Shown here piece after piece: positions 42,183 through 51,078 of a stretch of 64,000 nt of DNA. The DNA is from Saccharopolyspora ipomoeae (GTDB lineage Bacteria; Actinomycetota; Actinomycetes; Mycobacteriales; Pseudonocardiaceae). The stretch spans positions 248,001-312,000 of the forward strand of contig NZ_JASAOF010000001.1 of the NCBI RefSeq assembly GCF_029952525.1, read 5' to 3'. The stretch's first letter is position 1. Each line of letters starts with the position of its first letter. The notes below the pieces were generated by a model. It did not search any database. It was not told the origin of the DNA and saw only the letters and a program-made list of their open reading frames with translations. The translations under genes were made by a program, and so were the position numbers.

Positions 42183-43358
42183 GTGGGCAACGCTTTCGAC
42201 CCCGTGACGACCAGCGCCGTGACGATCGAGGACCTGCGTGCGCGCGGGGGTCTCAAGTGGACGCTGCACGGGGACGCGATCGGCGCGTTCGTCGCCGAGA
42301 TGGACTTCGGCACCTCGCCGGCCGTGCTGGAGGCGCTGCACACCGGCGTCGACGGGCTGAACTTCGGATACCTGCCGCCCCGCCTGACCGCCGAGTTGTC
42401 CCGGGCGTGCGCCGACTACCAGGCACGGCGCCACGGCTGGCGGATCGAGCCGGATCGCGTGCACGCGATCCCCGACGTCATCCGGGCGCTGAAGCTCACC
42501 ATCGAGCACTTCAGCGAGCCGGGCAGCAAGGTCGTCCTGCCCACCCCGGCCTACATGCCGTTCCTGAAGGTTCCGGGCGCGATGGGGCGCGAGCTCATCG
42601 CGGTTCCGCTGGTCGACGACGGAGACCGGTTCACCCTCGACCTCGACGGCCTGGAAGCGGCGTTCCGGGCGGGCGGGAACCTGCTGGTGCTGGTCAACCC
42701 GCACAACCCGCTGGGCCGCGTGTTCACCCAGGAGGAGCTGTCGGCGGTCTGCGAGGTCGTCGACCGCCACGGCGGCCGGGTGTTCTCCGACGAGATCCAC
42801 GCACCGCTGGTCCACGAGGGACACCGGCACACGCCGTACGCGTCGCTGTCGGACACCGCAGCCGGTCACACCATCACCGCGACCTCGGCGTCCAAGGCGT
42901 GGAACCTGCCGGGCCTGAAGTGCGCCCAGCTGCTGCTGTCCAACGACGCCGACGCCGAGCTCCTGCGCTCCCTCGGCGAGCACGTCACCGAAGGCGCCTC
43001 CAACCTCGGCGTCATCGCCAACACCGCCGCCTACACCGCCGGGCAGCCGTGGCTGGACGAGGTGCTCGACTACCTCGACGGCAACCGCCGCGCCGTCGCG
43101 TCGCTGCTGGCCGAGCACCTGCCCGAGGTCGGCTACCGGAAGCCGGAGGGCACCTACCTGGCCTGGCTGGACTTCCGCTCCCTGGACCTGGGCGACCACC
43201 CCGGCGAGTTCTTCCACGAGCGCGCCGGTGTGGTCCTCACCGACGGTCCCGCCTGCGGCGAGGAGGGACGCGGCCACGCCCGCCTCAACTTCGCCACCCC
43301 GCGCCCCGTGCTCGAACGCATCATCACCGACCTCGCCGCCGCGACCCGCAACCGCTGA
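42183..43358 (+). CDS. MalY/PatB-type PLP-dependent aminotransferase or C-S lyase
   Basis: Fold-type I PLP enzyme of 391 residues. Visible are NPHNPLGRVF, SDEIHAPLVHEG and the lysine that binds PLP in TATSASKAWNLPGLK; the SKAWN motif marks the MalY/PatB group, many of which are cystathionine beta-lyases. It may also act as an aminotransferase. A GTG at 42183 is six bases past GGAGAGG and is preferred over an ATG at 42177 that would touch that site. It follows the broken GNAT gene with overlap, so they were once one operon. Confidence 0.85.
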   Translation: MGNAFDPVTTSAVTIEDLRARGGLKWTLHGDAIGAFVAEMDFGTSPAVLEALHTGVDGLNFGYLPPRLTAELSRACADYQARRHGWRIEPDRVHAIPDVIRALKLTIEHFSEPGSKVVLPTPAYMPFLKVPGAMGRELIAVPLVDDGDRFTLDLDGLEAAFRAGGNLLVLVNPHNPLGRVFTQEELSAVCEVVDRHGGRVFSDEIHAPLVHEGHRHTPYASLSDTAAGHTITATSASKAWNLPGLKCAQLLLSNDADAELLRSLGEHVTEGASNLGVIANTAAYTAGQPWLDEVLDYLDGNRRAVASLLAEHLPEVGYRKPEGTYLAWLDFRSLDLGDHPGEFFHERAGVVLTDGPACGEEGRGHARLNFATPRPVLERIITDLAAATRNR

Positions 43359-43380
43359 GCACGTCGGGCGCACCCCGCAC

Positions 43381-43460
43381 CAGGGGCGGCGGTTCTTCCT
43401 CGAACTGAACCGACATTTCGGACATCGGTCGCGGGCGATTCGAGGAAGAACCGCCCCCTG
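43381..43460. repeat. Large inverted repeat downstream of the MalY-like gene
   Basis: Arms of 24 and 22 bp (GGTTCTTCCTCGAA core plus GC-rich ends, with a 2-nt bulge) flank a 34-nt loop that itself has a CCGA...TCGG stem. It ends 23 bp after the lyase stop and probably terminates transcription, though it is long for that. Confidence 0.7.
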
Positions 43461-43555
43461 CCGCGCTTCGCCGACACCGGAGTTTTCGCCCACCCGTCGT
43501 TCCGCCTTCACCCTCGTCTTACCCCGCCAGGAGCTGCCCGGATCACGATGATCCG

Positions 43556-44413
43556 GTGCACGACGCGATGACGACCGGGCTCCCCGGTTCGCGAAGGGTC
43601 CGCAGCCTCGCGGTGCTCGGCGACTCCGTGGCCGCGGGCATGGGCGATCCGATCGCGGGCGGCCGGTGGCGCGGGTTCGCGCCGCTGCTCGCCGAGGCGA
43701 TCGAGGCCGCCCGCTTCACCAACCTCGCGACCAGCGGCGCGCGGGTCGCCGAGGTCTGGCGCGCCCAGCTGCCCGCCGCGCTGCGGGTGGCGCCCGACGC
43801 GGCGGTGCTCATGGTCGGCATGAACGACACGATGCGCGCCGACTTCGACCCGCGACTGCTGCGGCAGCAGCTCGACCACGTGGTGCGCTCTCTGGTGGCG
43901 GCGGGCGCGGCGGTGGTCACCATCCGCTACCACGACCACGCCCGGGTCTTCCGGCTGCCGGGACCGCTGCGGCGGATGCTGAACCGGCGCATCGACGCGC
44001 TCAACCGCGTGCTCACGTCGGTCGCCGAGACGCACGGGGCCGCGGTCGTCGACCTCGACCGGCTGCCCGGCGCCTACCACCGCGCGGCGTGGAGCGTCGA
44101 CCGGCTGCACCCCTCCGAGCTGGGCCACCGGATGCTGGCCGCCGCCTTCGCCGCCGGGCTGGCCGGGCAGGGCCTGCTGGTGCCCTCGGAGGTGTCGCTG
44201 ACCTGCTCCGGCGGTGTTCCGGTGACCCGCATCGACCACGTCCGCTGGCTGCTGATCAAGGGGGTCCCGTGGGTACTCAGCCGAACCCGGGACCTGACGC
44301 TCTACTCGCTGATCTCGTTCGCCCGCAAGGCTTTCCGACGCCCGGGGCGGGCCGCCGACAGCGAAGCGCCCACCGCGCCTAGCGATCCACCCCGGGTGTG
44401 GCCGGCCGGCTGA
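43556..44413 (+). CDS. SGNH/GDSL-type hydrolase
   Basis: Esterase-like protein of 285 residues. Block I GDSVAAGMGD holds the nucleophile Ser; NLATSGARVAE, VGMNDTMRADFD and DRLHPSELGHRM give the oxyanion Gly and Asn and the Asp-His pair. No signal peptide is apparent, so it is probably cytoplasmic. The start is uncertain: GTG at 43556 or ATG at 43568, neither with a strong ribosome-binding site. The final 35 bases overlap, tail to tail, the rhamnosidase gene. Confidence 0.82.
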   Translation: MHDAMTTGLPGSRRVRSLAVLGDSVAAGMGDPIAGGRWRGFAPLLAEAIEAARFTNLATSGARVAEVWRAQLPAALRVAPDAAVLMVGMNDTMRADFDPRLLRQQLDHVVRSLVAAGAAVVTIRYHDHARVFRLPGPLRRMLNRRIDALNRVLTSVAETHGAAVVDLDRLPGAYHRAAWSVDRLHPSELGHRMLAAAFAAGLAGQGLLVPSEVSLTCSGGVPVTRIDHVRWLLIKGVPWVLSRTRDLTLYSLISFARKAFRRPGRAADSEAPTAPSDPPRVWPAG

Positions 44414-47003
44414 TCCCGTGCCGCCCGCCCGGCAACCGCGCGGGGCTCTGCCCGGGCAACCGCACGGTCGCCACGCTGCCCTCGGGCACCTCGACCTCGA
44501 ACTCCCAGGCGTCCTCGTCCCGGCGCCACGCGACCCCGGCGTGCCCGTGCGGCGTGGTGTGGCGGACGTCGGCCCAGGTCACGCGGTCGTCCTGCACCGG
44601 GGCGATGTCGAAGGTCCGCCACCCGGGACTGGTGGCGCGCAACCCGCCGACCCGCTGCTGGATCCACGCCGAGGCCGCACCGAGGAAGTAGTGGTTGTGG
44701 GAGCGGGCGCTCTCGTCCCACGACTCCATCAGCGTCTCCATCCCGAGCCGCCGCCAGATGCCCCAACCGGGCCGGTCCGGCCGGGTCGCCACGGTGATCG
44801 CCAGGTCCGCGCGACCCACGTCGGCCAGCACCGGCAGCAGGTGCTTGGCCGCCACCGCCCCGCAGTCCAGGTGCCCCCGGGAGCGGTACTCGACGTGGTC
44901 GACCAGACCCGCGCCGACGGCCCCGGCGACGTAGGTCGGCACCGCGCCGAAGGCCAGCGGCAGCACGTTCATCGACTGCCGGTACCCCGCCTCGGGCGAG
45001 CGGTAGGTGGCGCTGGCCTGGTCGAAGTACTTCGCGTGGTAGGCGGCGGCGATCGTGCGTCCGGCGTCGCGGTAGCGCTCGGCGTCGCCGTTCCACCCGA
45101 GCACCTGGCAGATGTCGGCGGCGCGCGAGACGACCCGGTAGAGCATCATCGTCGCCGTCGGCTCCGGCCCCTCGGGCGCGTGCCAGTGCCCGGGCGAGAG
45201 CCAGTCGCCCCAGCTGTCGCCGCGCCACAACCCGCCCTCGGCGAGCTCCAGCAGCCGGTCGGTGTAACCGCGGATCGGGTCCCCGTAGCGCTCCAGCAAC
45301 GCGCGATCGCCGTGCTCCCAGTACAGGTTCCACGGGATGAGCACCATCGAGGCGCTCCACGCCGGATCGGGTTCGCGACCCCAGCCCGGGGTGGGCACGA
45401 TCATCGGCACCATGCCGGTCCCGTCGAGCGCGTCGACGTGATCGTCGAGCCACTTGACCAGCGAGTCCTTCAGCCCGAAGTGGTGCAGCACCGCCTCGGT
45501 GCCCAGGTGCGCGTCGGCGGTCCACCCGTTCTTCTCGTACACCGGCGTGTCGGTGGGCACGCCGTGCAGGTTGTTGAGGAAGGTGCGCGCCGTGGCCGCG
45601 TCGATCCAGCTCAGCGTCTCGTCCTCGCAGACGAACGAGCCCGCCTCGGCGACCGCGGTGACCAGCCGCACCGCCCGCACGTCGCTGACGACGGCGTTGC
45701 CGCGGACCTGCACGCTCGCGTAGCGGAACCCCTTGTAGGAGAACTGCGGTTCCCAGGTGACCGGTCCGGAGCCGACGACGTAGCGGTCGACCTGGGACGA
45801 CCCGGCGGCCAGGGCGTTGTCGGTGCGCGCGGTGCCGTCCTCGGCGAGCTGCTCGGCGTAGCGCACGACGACCTCCGCTCCGGGTTCCCCGCGGATCGAG
45901 CAGCGCAGCCGACCGGCGAGGATGGTGCCGAAGTCGTGCACGGTCGTGCCTCCGACGGTCGTTTCCCGCTGCGCCGCCAGGACTTCGGCGCGCCGGACCG
46001 GTGGCGCGGTCGCCTCCTTCAGCAGCCCGCCCGGGGGTGCGACCGCGATGGCCGGTTCCCAGCGAAGTTCGGTGCGCGCGTCGACGGTCTCGCCGGTGTA
46101 GAGCAGGTCCTCGGTGGTCGGACCGGCCGCGACCTCCCAGTCCGGACCGGAGGTCACGACGTGGCGGGCCCCGTCGGCGTCGAGGTACTCCAGCTGGGCG
46201 AGCAGGACCGGTTCCCGGTGCCACGGCGCGAGGTTCCAGCCCCACGTGTTGGCGCCGCGCGCTGCGTAGAAGCCGCGGCCGAGCTCGGCGGTGAGGGTGT
46301 TGCGGCCGGGTTCCAGCGCGACCTCGTAGGTGCGGTGCAGCACGGTGCGGTCGTAGGCGGTCTGGGCGGGTTCGAGGACGTCCTCGGTGACCTCGCGCCC
46401 GTTGAGCCGGAACACGCCGTACCCCAACCCGACCGCGGTCAGCCGCGCTTCGCGCGCGCCCTCGGGGACGTCGAAGGCGGTGCGGAACACGGGGTTGGGC
46501 GCGGGCACGGTGTCCACTCCGATCGCGCGCACACCGCGTTCGACCATCCCGTCGCGCAGCGCGAGCCCGTCCACCGGGAGCGGTGAGACTCCGTCGTCGG
46601 CGAGGGTTTCCGTCGCGTTCGTGCGGGTCCGCCAGCCAACGCGGCCGCGGTCGAGGGTCAGCTCGACCCGGTGCTCGCCCGGCTCGCCCGGTTCGGCGAG
46701 TTCGAGGTAGTGGGCGAAGCGGTCCCACCGGAAACCGCCGACCTCCACGACCGCGTCGGCCAGGACCGCGCCCGCTGCGTCGCGCAGCTCCAGCCTGCCG
46801 CGAGGTTCGCCCTCGCGGACCAGGTCGACGCCGACGGCGGTGAACCTGCCCGGCGCGGTGAAGGTCTGGCCCAGCGACTCCCCCGGCCCGATCCAGGCGA
46901 TCCCATCGGAGTCGATCGAGCGGAGGACGCGATGGGCCGGGTCGGTCCACCTGCCGATCCAGAGCGCGGAGCGGTCGGGGCCGTCGGGGAGGTGCGGATC
47001 CAC
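44379..47003 (-). CDS. Family GH78 alpha-L-rhamnosidase
   Basis: Glycosidase of 874 residues without signal peptide, so cytoplasmic. Order: N-terminal beta-sandwich carbohydrate-like domains (about 1-430), a catalytic (alpha/alpha)6 barrel with DTPVYEKNGWTADAHLGTEA and GDSWGDWLSPG, and a C-terminal beta-domain from residue 800. It removes terminal L-rhamnose from plant or microbial glycosides. It starts nine bases after an MFS transporter gene, so a rhamnoside is probably imported and then cut. GTG start with AAAGGA upstream. Confidence 0.9.
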   Translation of the reverse strand: MDPHLPDGPDRSALWIGRWTDPAHRVLRSIDSDGIAWIGPGESLGQTFTAPGRFTAVGVDLVREGEPRGRLELRDAAGAVLADAVVEVGGFRWDRFAHYLELAEPGEPGEHRVELTLDRGRVGWRTRTNATETLADDGVSPLPVDGLALRDGMVERGVRAIGVDTVPAPNPVFRTAFDVPEGAREARLTAVGLGYGVFRLNGREVTEDVLEPAQTAYDRTVLHRTYEVALEPGRNTLTAELGRGFYAARGANTWGWNLAPWHREPVLLAQLEYLDADGARHVVTSGPDWEVAAGPTTEDLLYTGETVDARTELRWEPAIAVAPPGGLLKEATAPPVRRAEVLAAQRETTVGGTTVHDFGTILAGRLRCSIRGEPGAEVVVRYAEQLAEDGTARTDNALAAGSSQVDRYVVGSGPVTWEPQFSYKGFRYASVQVRGNAVVSDVRAVRLVTAVAEAGSFVCEDETLSWIDAATARTFLNNLHGVPTDTPVYEKNGWTADAHLGTEAVLHHFGLKDSLVKWLDDHVDALDGTGMVPMIVPTPGWGREPDPAWSASMVLIPWNLYWEHGDRALLERYGDPIRGYTDRLLELAEGGLWRGDSWGDWLSPGHWHAPEGPEPTATMMLYRVVSRAADICQVLGWNGDAERYRDAGRTIAAAYHAKYFDQASATYRSPEAGYRQSMNVLPLAFGAVPTYVAGAVGAGLVDHVEYRSRGHLDCGAVAAKHLLPVLADVGRADLAITVATRPDRPGWGIWRRLGMETLMESWDESARSHNHYFLGAASAWIQQRVGGLRATSPGWRTFDIAPVQDDRVTWADVRHTTPHGHAGVAWRRDEDAWEFEVEVPEGSVATVRLPGQSPARLPGGRHGISRPATPGVDR

Positions 47004-47012
47004 GAGTTCCTT

Positions 47013-48266
47013 TCACAGAGCGTTCTTCTCGACCGAGGTGAGCTGTCGCGCACCCGGCAGACGGGGTATCCAGAGCAGGCCGATTCCGGCGGCGAGGAGC
47101 GCCAGGACCGCAACACCGGCGAAGGTGCCGCCCGCGCTGGCCGTGGCCAGGGCCGGGGTCGCGAAACCGATCAGCGCCGCCACGACCCGGCCGAAGGCGA
47201 TCGTGACCCCTTGCGCGGTGGTGCGCAGCAGCGTCGGGAACAGCTCCTGCGACCACACCTTGTAGAGGGTCTCGCCGGCGAAGGCGCTGCCCAGCCCGGA
47301 CAGCAGCAGCGTCGCCAGCAGCGAGAACTCGCTGAAGCCCACGACGAGCGGGAACACCCACGCCAGCACGGTGATCGCCGACCCGGCGGCGAACAGCGGC
47401 CCGCGCGCGGCCGTGTCGACGTAGCGCATGAACACCACGCCCGCGACCAGTCCGACGCCGAGTCCGACGGTGCTGAACAGCGAGTACGTGGCGACCTCGC
47501 CGCCGACGACGTTGACGTGGAGGAACGAGCCGAACTGGCCCATCGTGTTCGCGCCGACGTTCCACATCGCGTAGTAGAGGGCCGTGGCCAGCAGCCCCGG
47601 CAGCAGCGGCGGTCGCAGCAGCTGCGGGAGGTCGCGGAACCGCACCGACTCCCCCGATTCGACGGCATTCCGGGCCCTGCGCCACTCGGCGGATTCCCGC
47701 ATCGTCAGCCGCAGTCCGAGCACCACCAGCGCGACCACGACGAGGTAGCCGAACAGGATTCGCCCACCGACGGCCCCGAAGCCCGACAGCAGTGCGCTGA
47801 CCAGCATGGTCACCGCGATGCCGACGTTCCACAGCACCGAGGAGAACACCACGAGCGCGGCCTTGCGGCCTTCCGGCGCCTCCTCGTTGATCATCGCCAG
47901 CGACACGGGCAGGTCCGCGCCGATCGCCAGACCGATCACCACCGCGCCGATGACCAGCGGTCCCGGTCCGGTGGCCGCCGCGAGCAGCACGGCGCCGAGG
48001 GCGTAGGCGGCCAGCGACCAGGTGAAGATCCTGCGGCGGCCGAAGCGGTCGCCGAGCCGCCCGCCGACCAGCGCGCCGAGCGCGAACGACAACGTCTGCA
48101 GGCCCAGGACCAGCCCGATCTGCCCGTCCGACAACGACATCGACTCGGGGTAGAGGGTGCCGACGACGATGCCCGCGGACACCAGGGCGCTGGAGTCGAG
48201 GAACGAGGCCATGCCGGCGAGGAGCGCGGTGCGCCAGGGGCGGGCCGGTGTCGCGGTGCTGTCCAT
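47013..48266 (-). CDS. MFS transporter, probably for rhamnosides
   Basis: Major facilitator protein of 417 residues with 12 predicted helices. The loop 2-3 motif GGRLGDRFGRRRIF and the sugar-porter-like GLAIGADLPVSLAMINEEAP are visible. It is the first gene of a two-gene operon with the GH78 rhamnosidase (9-bp gap), which suggests that it imports rhamnose-containing glycosides. No regulator is visible next to it within the window's readable genes. Confidence 0.82.
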   Translation of the reverse strand: MDSTATPARPWRTALLAGMASFLDSSALVSAGIVVGTLYPESMSLSDGQIGLVLGLQTLSFALGALVGGRLGDRFGRRRIFTWSLAAYALGAVLLAAATGPGPLVIGAVVIGLAIGADLPVSLAMINEEAPEGRKAALVVFSSVLWNVGIAVTMLVSALLSGFGAVGGRILFGYLVVVALVVLGLRLTMRESAEWRRARNAVESGESVRFRDLPQLLRPPLLPGLLATALYYAMWNVGANTMGQFGSFLHVNVVGGEVATYSLFSTVGLGVGLVAGVVFMRYVDTAARGPLFAAGSAITVLAWVFPLVVGFSEFSLLATLLLSGLGSAFAGETLYKVWSQELFPTLLRTTAQGVTIAFGRVVAALIGFATPALATASAGGTFAGVAVLALLAAGIGLLWIPRLPGARQLTSVEKNAL

Positions 48267-48647
48267 CGAACGCTCCCTGGTCGAGGTGCCGACGGCCTGT
48301 TCGCAGCGTGCACGGGGACGCTGAGCGGAGCTCGATTTTCATGCTAACGATCTACGAGCGGAGCGGGTTCGGAATTTCGGGTGACGGTCGGAGCTCCGGC
48401 CAGCCGAGCCGAACGATGGGCGTGACCTGTGGATACATCCACAGTGGTCACTCAATGGTGCGGTCTTCCAGCCAGTTTCGCAGCGTAACGGCGTCGACCA
48501 ACCGATCGTGCGGCCCAATTCGGTCGCGCCCGCGTTCGCCCGTGCGGCACAATGGGCACACCAGTTCGATTGCTGCTTGACAACTCCACACCGCACGACC
48601 ACGAGCGGGCACGGCCCGGCTCGAGAACCCCACCGGCGCAGCGCCGT
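48267..48647. other. Intergenic stretch without an assignable gene
   Basis: About 380 bases. It holds a perfect small palindrome CTGTGGAT-AC-ATCCACAG (48427-48444) that may be an operator for the MFS/rhamnosidase operon. Several short minus-strand frames around 48339-48705 carry cysteine pairs but show no family match and mixed codon use, so I did not call a gene; a small unknown protein cannot be excluded. Confidence 0.4.
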
Positions 48648-51065
48648 TCACCGCCGACGGTTGGTCCCCCGCGTCGGCGTCGCGCCGGTGGGGTCCTCGG
48701 GCCACGGGTGCTTCGGGTAGCGGCCGCGCAGTTCGGCCCGGACCTGCGGATACCCGCTCCGCCAGAAGGATTCGAGGTCACCGGTCACCGCGGCCGGTCG
48801 CCCGGCGGGCGAGAGCAGGTGCAGCACGACCGGCACCCGCCCGTCGGCGATGCGCGGTGCCCGCTGCCAGCCGAAGACCTCCTGCAGCTTGACCGGCAGG
48901 GCGGGCTGCTCGGCGCTGTAGTCCACGCGGATCTGCGCCCCGGAGGGCACGGCGATGCGGTCGGGAGCGAGCTCGTCCAGCCTGCCCACCTCCGACCAGG
49001 GGACGAGGCGCCGCAACGCCTCCCCGGCGGCCAGCCGCAGGTCCGCGCGACGTCGCGCCTGGGAGAGCTCCGGTTCCAGCCACCGGTCCGCGGCCTCCAG
49101 CAGGGACTCGTCGTCGGTGGCGGGCCACGGGTCGCCGATCGCCCGGTGCAGGAACGCCAGGCGCTGCCGCAACCGCCGCGCGTCGTCGTTCCACCGCAGC
49201 GGTTCCAGCGCCTCGGCGCGCAGGCCCTCCAGCAGCGCGCGCCGGACCTGCTCCGGATCGGGGTCGCGCAGCGGCCTGGTCGCCAGCGGGATCGCGCCGA
49301 GCCGCCGCACCCGCACGGCGCGCACGTCGCCGTCGGCCCAGGAGATCTCGTCCTCCTCGGAGAGCAGCGCGGGCGCGGCGCGGCGGGCCAGCTCCTCGTC
49401 GGCGGGGGCGGCGAGCCGGATGACACCGGCCGACCGCCCGGGCGCGCGGTCGGCGACGGCCACGGCCAGCCACTCCGACCCGCGCAGCGCCGAGCCCGAG
49501 CGCAGCTCGACCGCGGTCCCGGAGGCCATCAGGTACGTGGCGGAGTCCTCGCCGCGGCGCCGCGCGAGCCGCTCGGGCTGCGCCAGCGCCACCACCAGGG
49601 CTTCGTCGCCGTCGCCGCGCGGCGCGTCGGGCACCTGCGCGGCGAGCCTGCGGGCCTCCTCCCGCCAGCGCTGCGCGCCGGGCCCGCCGGAGCGCAGCCG
49701 CGACAGCGCGGTGGTCACGTCGACCTCGGTGGTCAGGTTGTCGTTGTCGAGCAGCGCGACCACCTCGGCGGCGACCTCGCTGCCGGCGCTGTCGGCGCCG
49801 TCGAGCAGGGCACGCGCCAAGCGCGGGTGCAGACCGAACCCGGCCATCCGCCTGCCCCGCTCGGTGACCGACCCGGACCCGTCGAGCGCGCCGAGACCCC
49901 GCAGCACCTCGCGCCCGGCGGACAGCGCCCCGCTCGGCGGGACGTCCCACCACGACAGCGCCGAACCGTCGGGAGTGCCCCAGCAGGCCAGTTCCAGTGC
50001 CAGCCGGGTGAGTTCGGCGGTGCGGATCTCCGGCTCGGGGTAGTCCGGCAGCGTCGAGTGCTCGTGCTCGGGCCAGCAGCGGTACACCACGCCGGGTCCC
50101 TGCCTGCCGGCACGACCGGCGCGCTGCTCGGCGACCGCGGCCGAGACGCGCACGGTCGCCAGCCCGGACAGCCCGCGCCGGACGTCGGTCCGCGAGACCC
50201 GCGCCAGCCCCGAGTCGACCACGGCCCGCACCCCGGGCACGGTCAGGCTGGACTCGGCGACCGCGGTGGCCAGCACGACCCGCCTTCGAGTCCCCGCCCG
50301 CAAAGCCGTGTCCTGCTGGGAGTGCGCGAGCCTGCCGTGCAGCGGCAGAACGTCCACATCGGACAGATCGGCGAGATGCCCGGCGACGCGGCGGATCTCA
50401 CCGGCGCCCGGCAGGAAGACCAGCACGTCGCCGTCCTGCTCGGACAGCGCGGCGCGGGTCGCCCGCGCCACGGCGGACTCGGTGCGCTCCCCGCGCTGCG
50501 GTGGCACGTGCTCGACGCGCACCGGATGCGTGCGGGCGCGGGCGTGCAGCACGGGCGCACCGCCGAGCAGGTCGGCCACCCGCTCGGCGGCCACCGTCGC
50601 CGAGGTCGCCAGCACCTTCAGGTCTGGGCGCAGCCCTTCGCGGGCGTCCAGCAGCAGCGCGAGCAGCAGGTCGGCGTCGAGGTGCCGCTCGTGGCACTCG
50701 TCGAGCACCACCACGTCCACCCCGGACAGCTCCGGGTCGGCCTGCAACCGGCGCACCAGCAGACCCGAGGTCACCACCTCGACGACCGTGTCCGGTCCGC
50801 GCTTGCGCTCGCCCCGCACCGAGTAGCCGACGCGCTGCCCGACCCGCTCCCCCAGCAGCTCGGCCATCCGACCGGCCGCGGCGCGGGTGGCCAGCCTGCG
50901 CGGTTCGGCGACGACGACCCGCAACCCGGCCTCGGCCAGCGCCAGCGGAACCAGCGTCGTCTTGCCGGTGCCCGGCGGGGCCACGAGAACGGCGGTGCCG
51001 TGCCCGGTCAGCGCGGAGGTGACCTCACCCAGGACCGGGCGGACCGGGAGATCGGGGAACTCCAT
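48648..51065 (-). CDS. hrpB: ATP-dependent RNA helicase HrpB
   Basis: DExH-box helicase of 805 residues, the usual HrpB length. Walker A APPGTGKTTL near residue 30, the DECH box in VVLDECHERHLDADL, SATVAAERVA (motif III), and QRAGRAGRQGPG (motif VI) are in order. The C-terminal domain ends with the HrpB-specific PVKLQEVFGWQRAPRI and PAAVTGDLESFW. Cellular role is uncertain; homologues are non-essential RNA helicases. It starts 13 bp after the amidohydrolase stop. Confidence 0.93.
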   Translation of the reverse strand: MEFPDLPVRPVLGEVTSALTGHGTAVLVAPPGTGKTTLVPLALAEAGLRVVVAEPRRLATRAAAGRMAELLGERVGQRVGYSVRGERKRGPDTVVEVVTSGLLVRRLQADPELSGVDVVVLDECHERHLDADLLLALLLDAREGLRPDLKVLATSATVAAERVADLLGGAPVLHARARTHPVRVEHVPPQRGERTESAVARATRAALSEQDGDVLVFLPGAGEIRRVAGHLADLSDVDVLPLHGRLAHSQQDTALRAGTRRRVVLATAVAESSLTVPGVRAVVDSGLARVSRTDVRRGLSGLATVRVSAAVAEQRAGRAGRQGPGVVYRCWPEHEHSTLPDYPEPEIRTAELTRLALELACWGTPDGSALSWWDVPPSGALSAGREVLRGLGALDGSGSVTERGRRMAGFGLHPRLARALLDGADSAGSEVAAEVVALLDNDNLTTEVDVTTALSRLRSGGPGAQRWREEARRLAAQVPDAPRGDGDEALVVALAQPERLARRRGEDSATYLMASGTAVELRSGSALRGSEWLAVAVADRAPGRSAGVIRLAAPADEELARRAAPALLSEEDEISWADGDVRAVRVRRLGAIPLATRPLRDPDPEQVRRALLEGLRAEALEPLRWNDDARRLRQRLAFLHRAIGDPWPATDDESLLEAADRWLEPELSQARRRADLRLAAGEALRRLVPWSEVGRLDELAPDRIAVPSGAQIRVDYSAEQPALPVKLQEVFGWQRAPRIADGRVPVVLHLLSPAGRPAAVTGDLESFWRSGYPQVRAELRGRYPKHPWPEDPTGATPTRGTNRRR

Positions 51066-51078
51066 GTGCGGCCCGGGT

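Noticed and set aside
48427-48444. CTGTGGATACATCCACAG as a DnaA box pair
   Set aside because: It contains TGTGGAT but not a full TTATCCACA box and there is no cluster; a plain operator palindrome is more likely.
48339-48705. Cysteine-containing short minus-strand frames before hrpB
   Set aside because: Three overlapping frames compete, none with a clear start signal or family match, so no gene was called.
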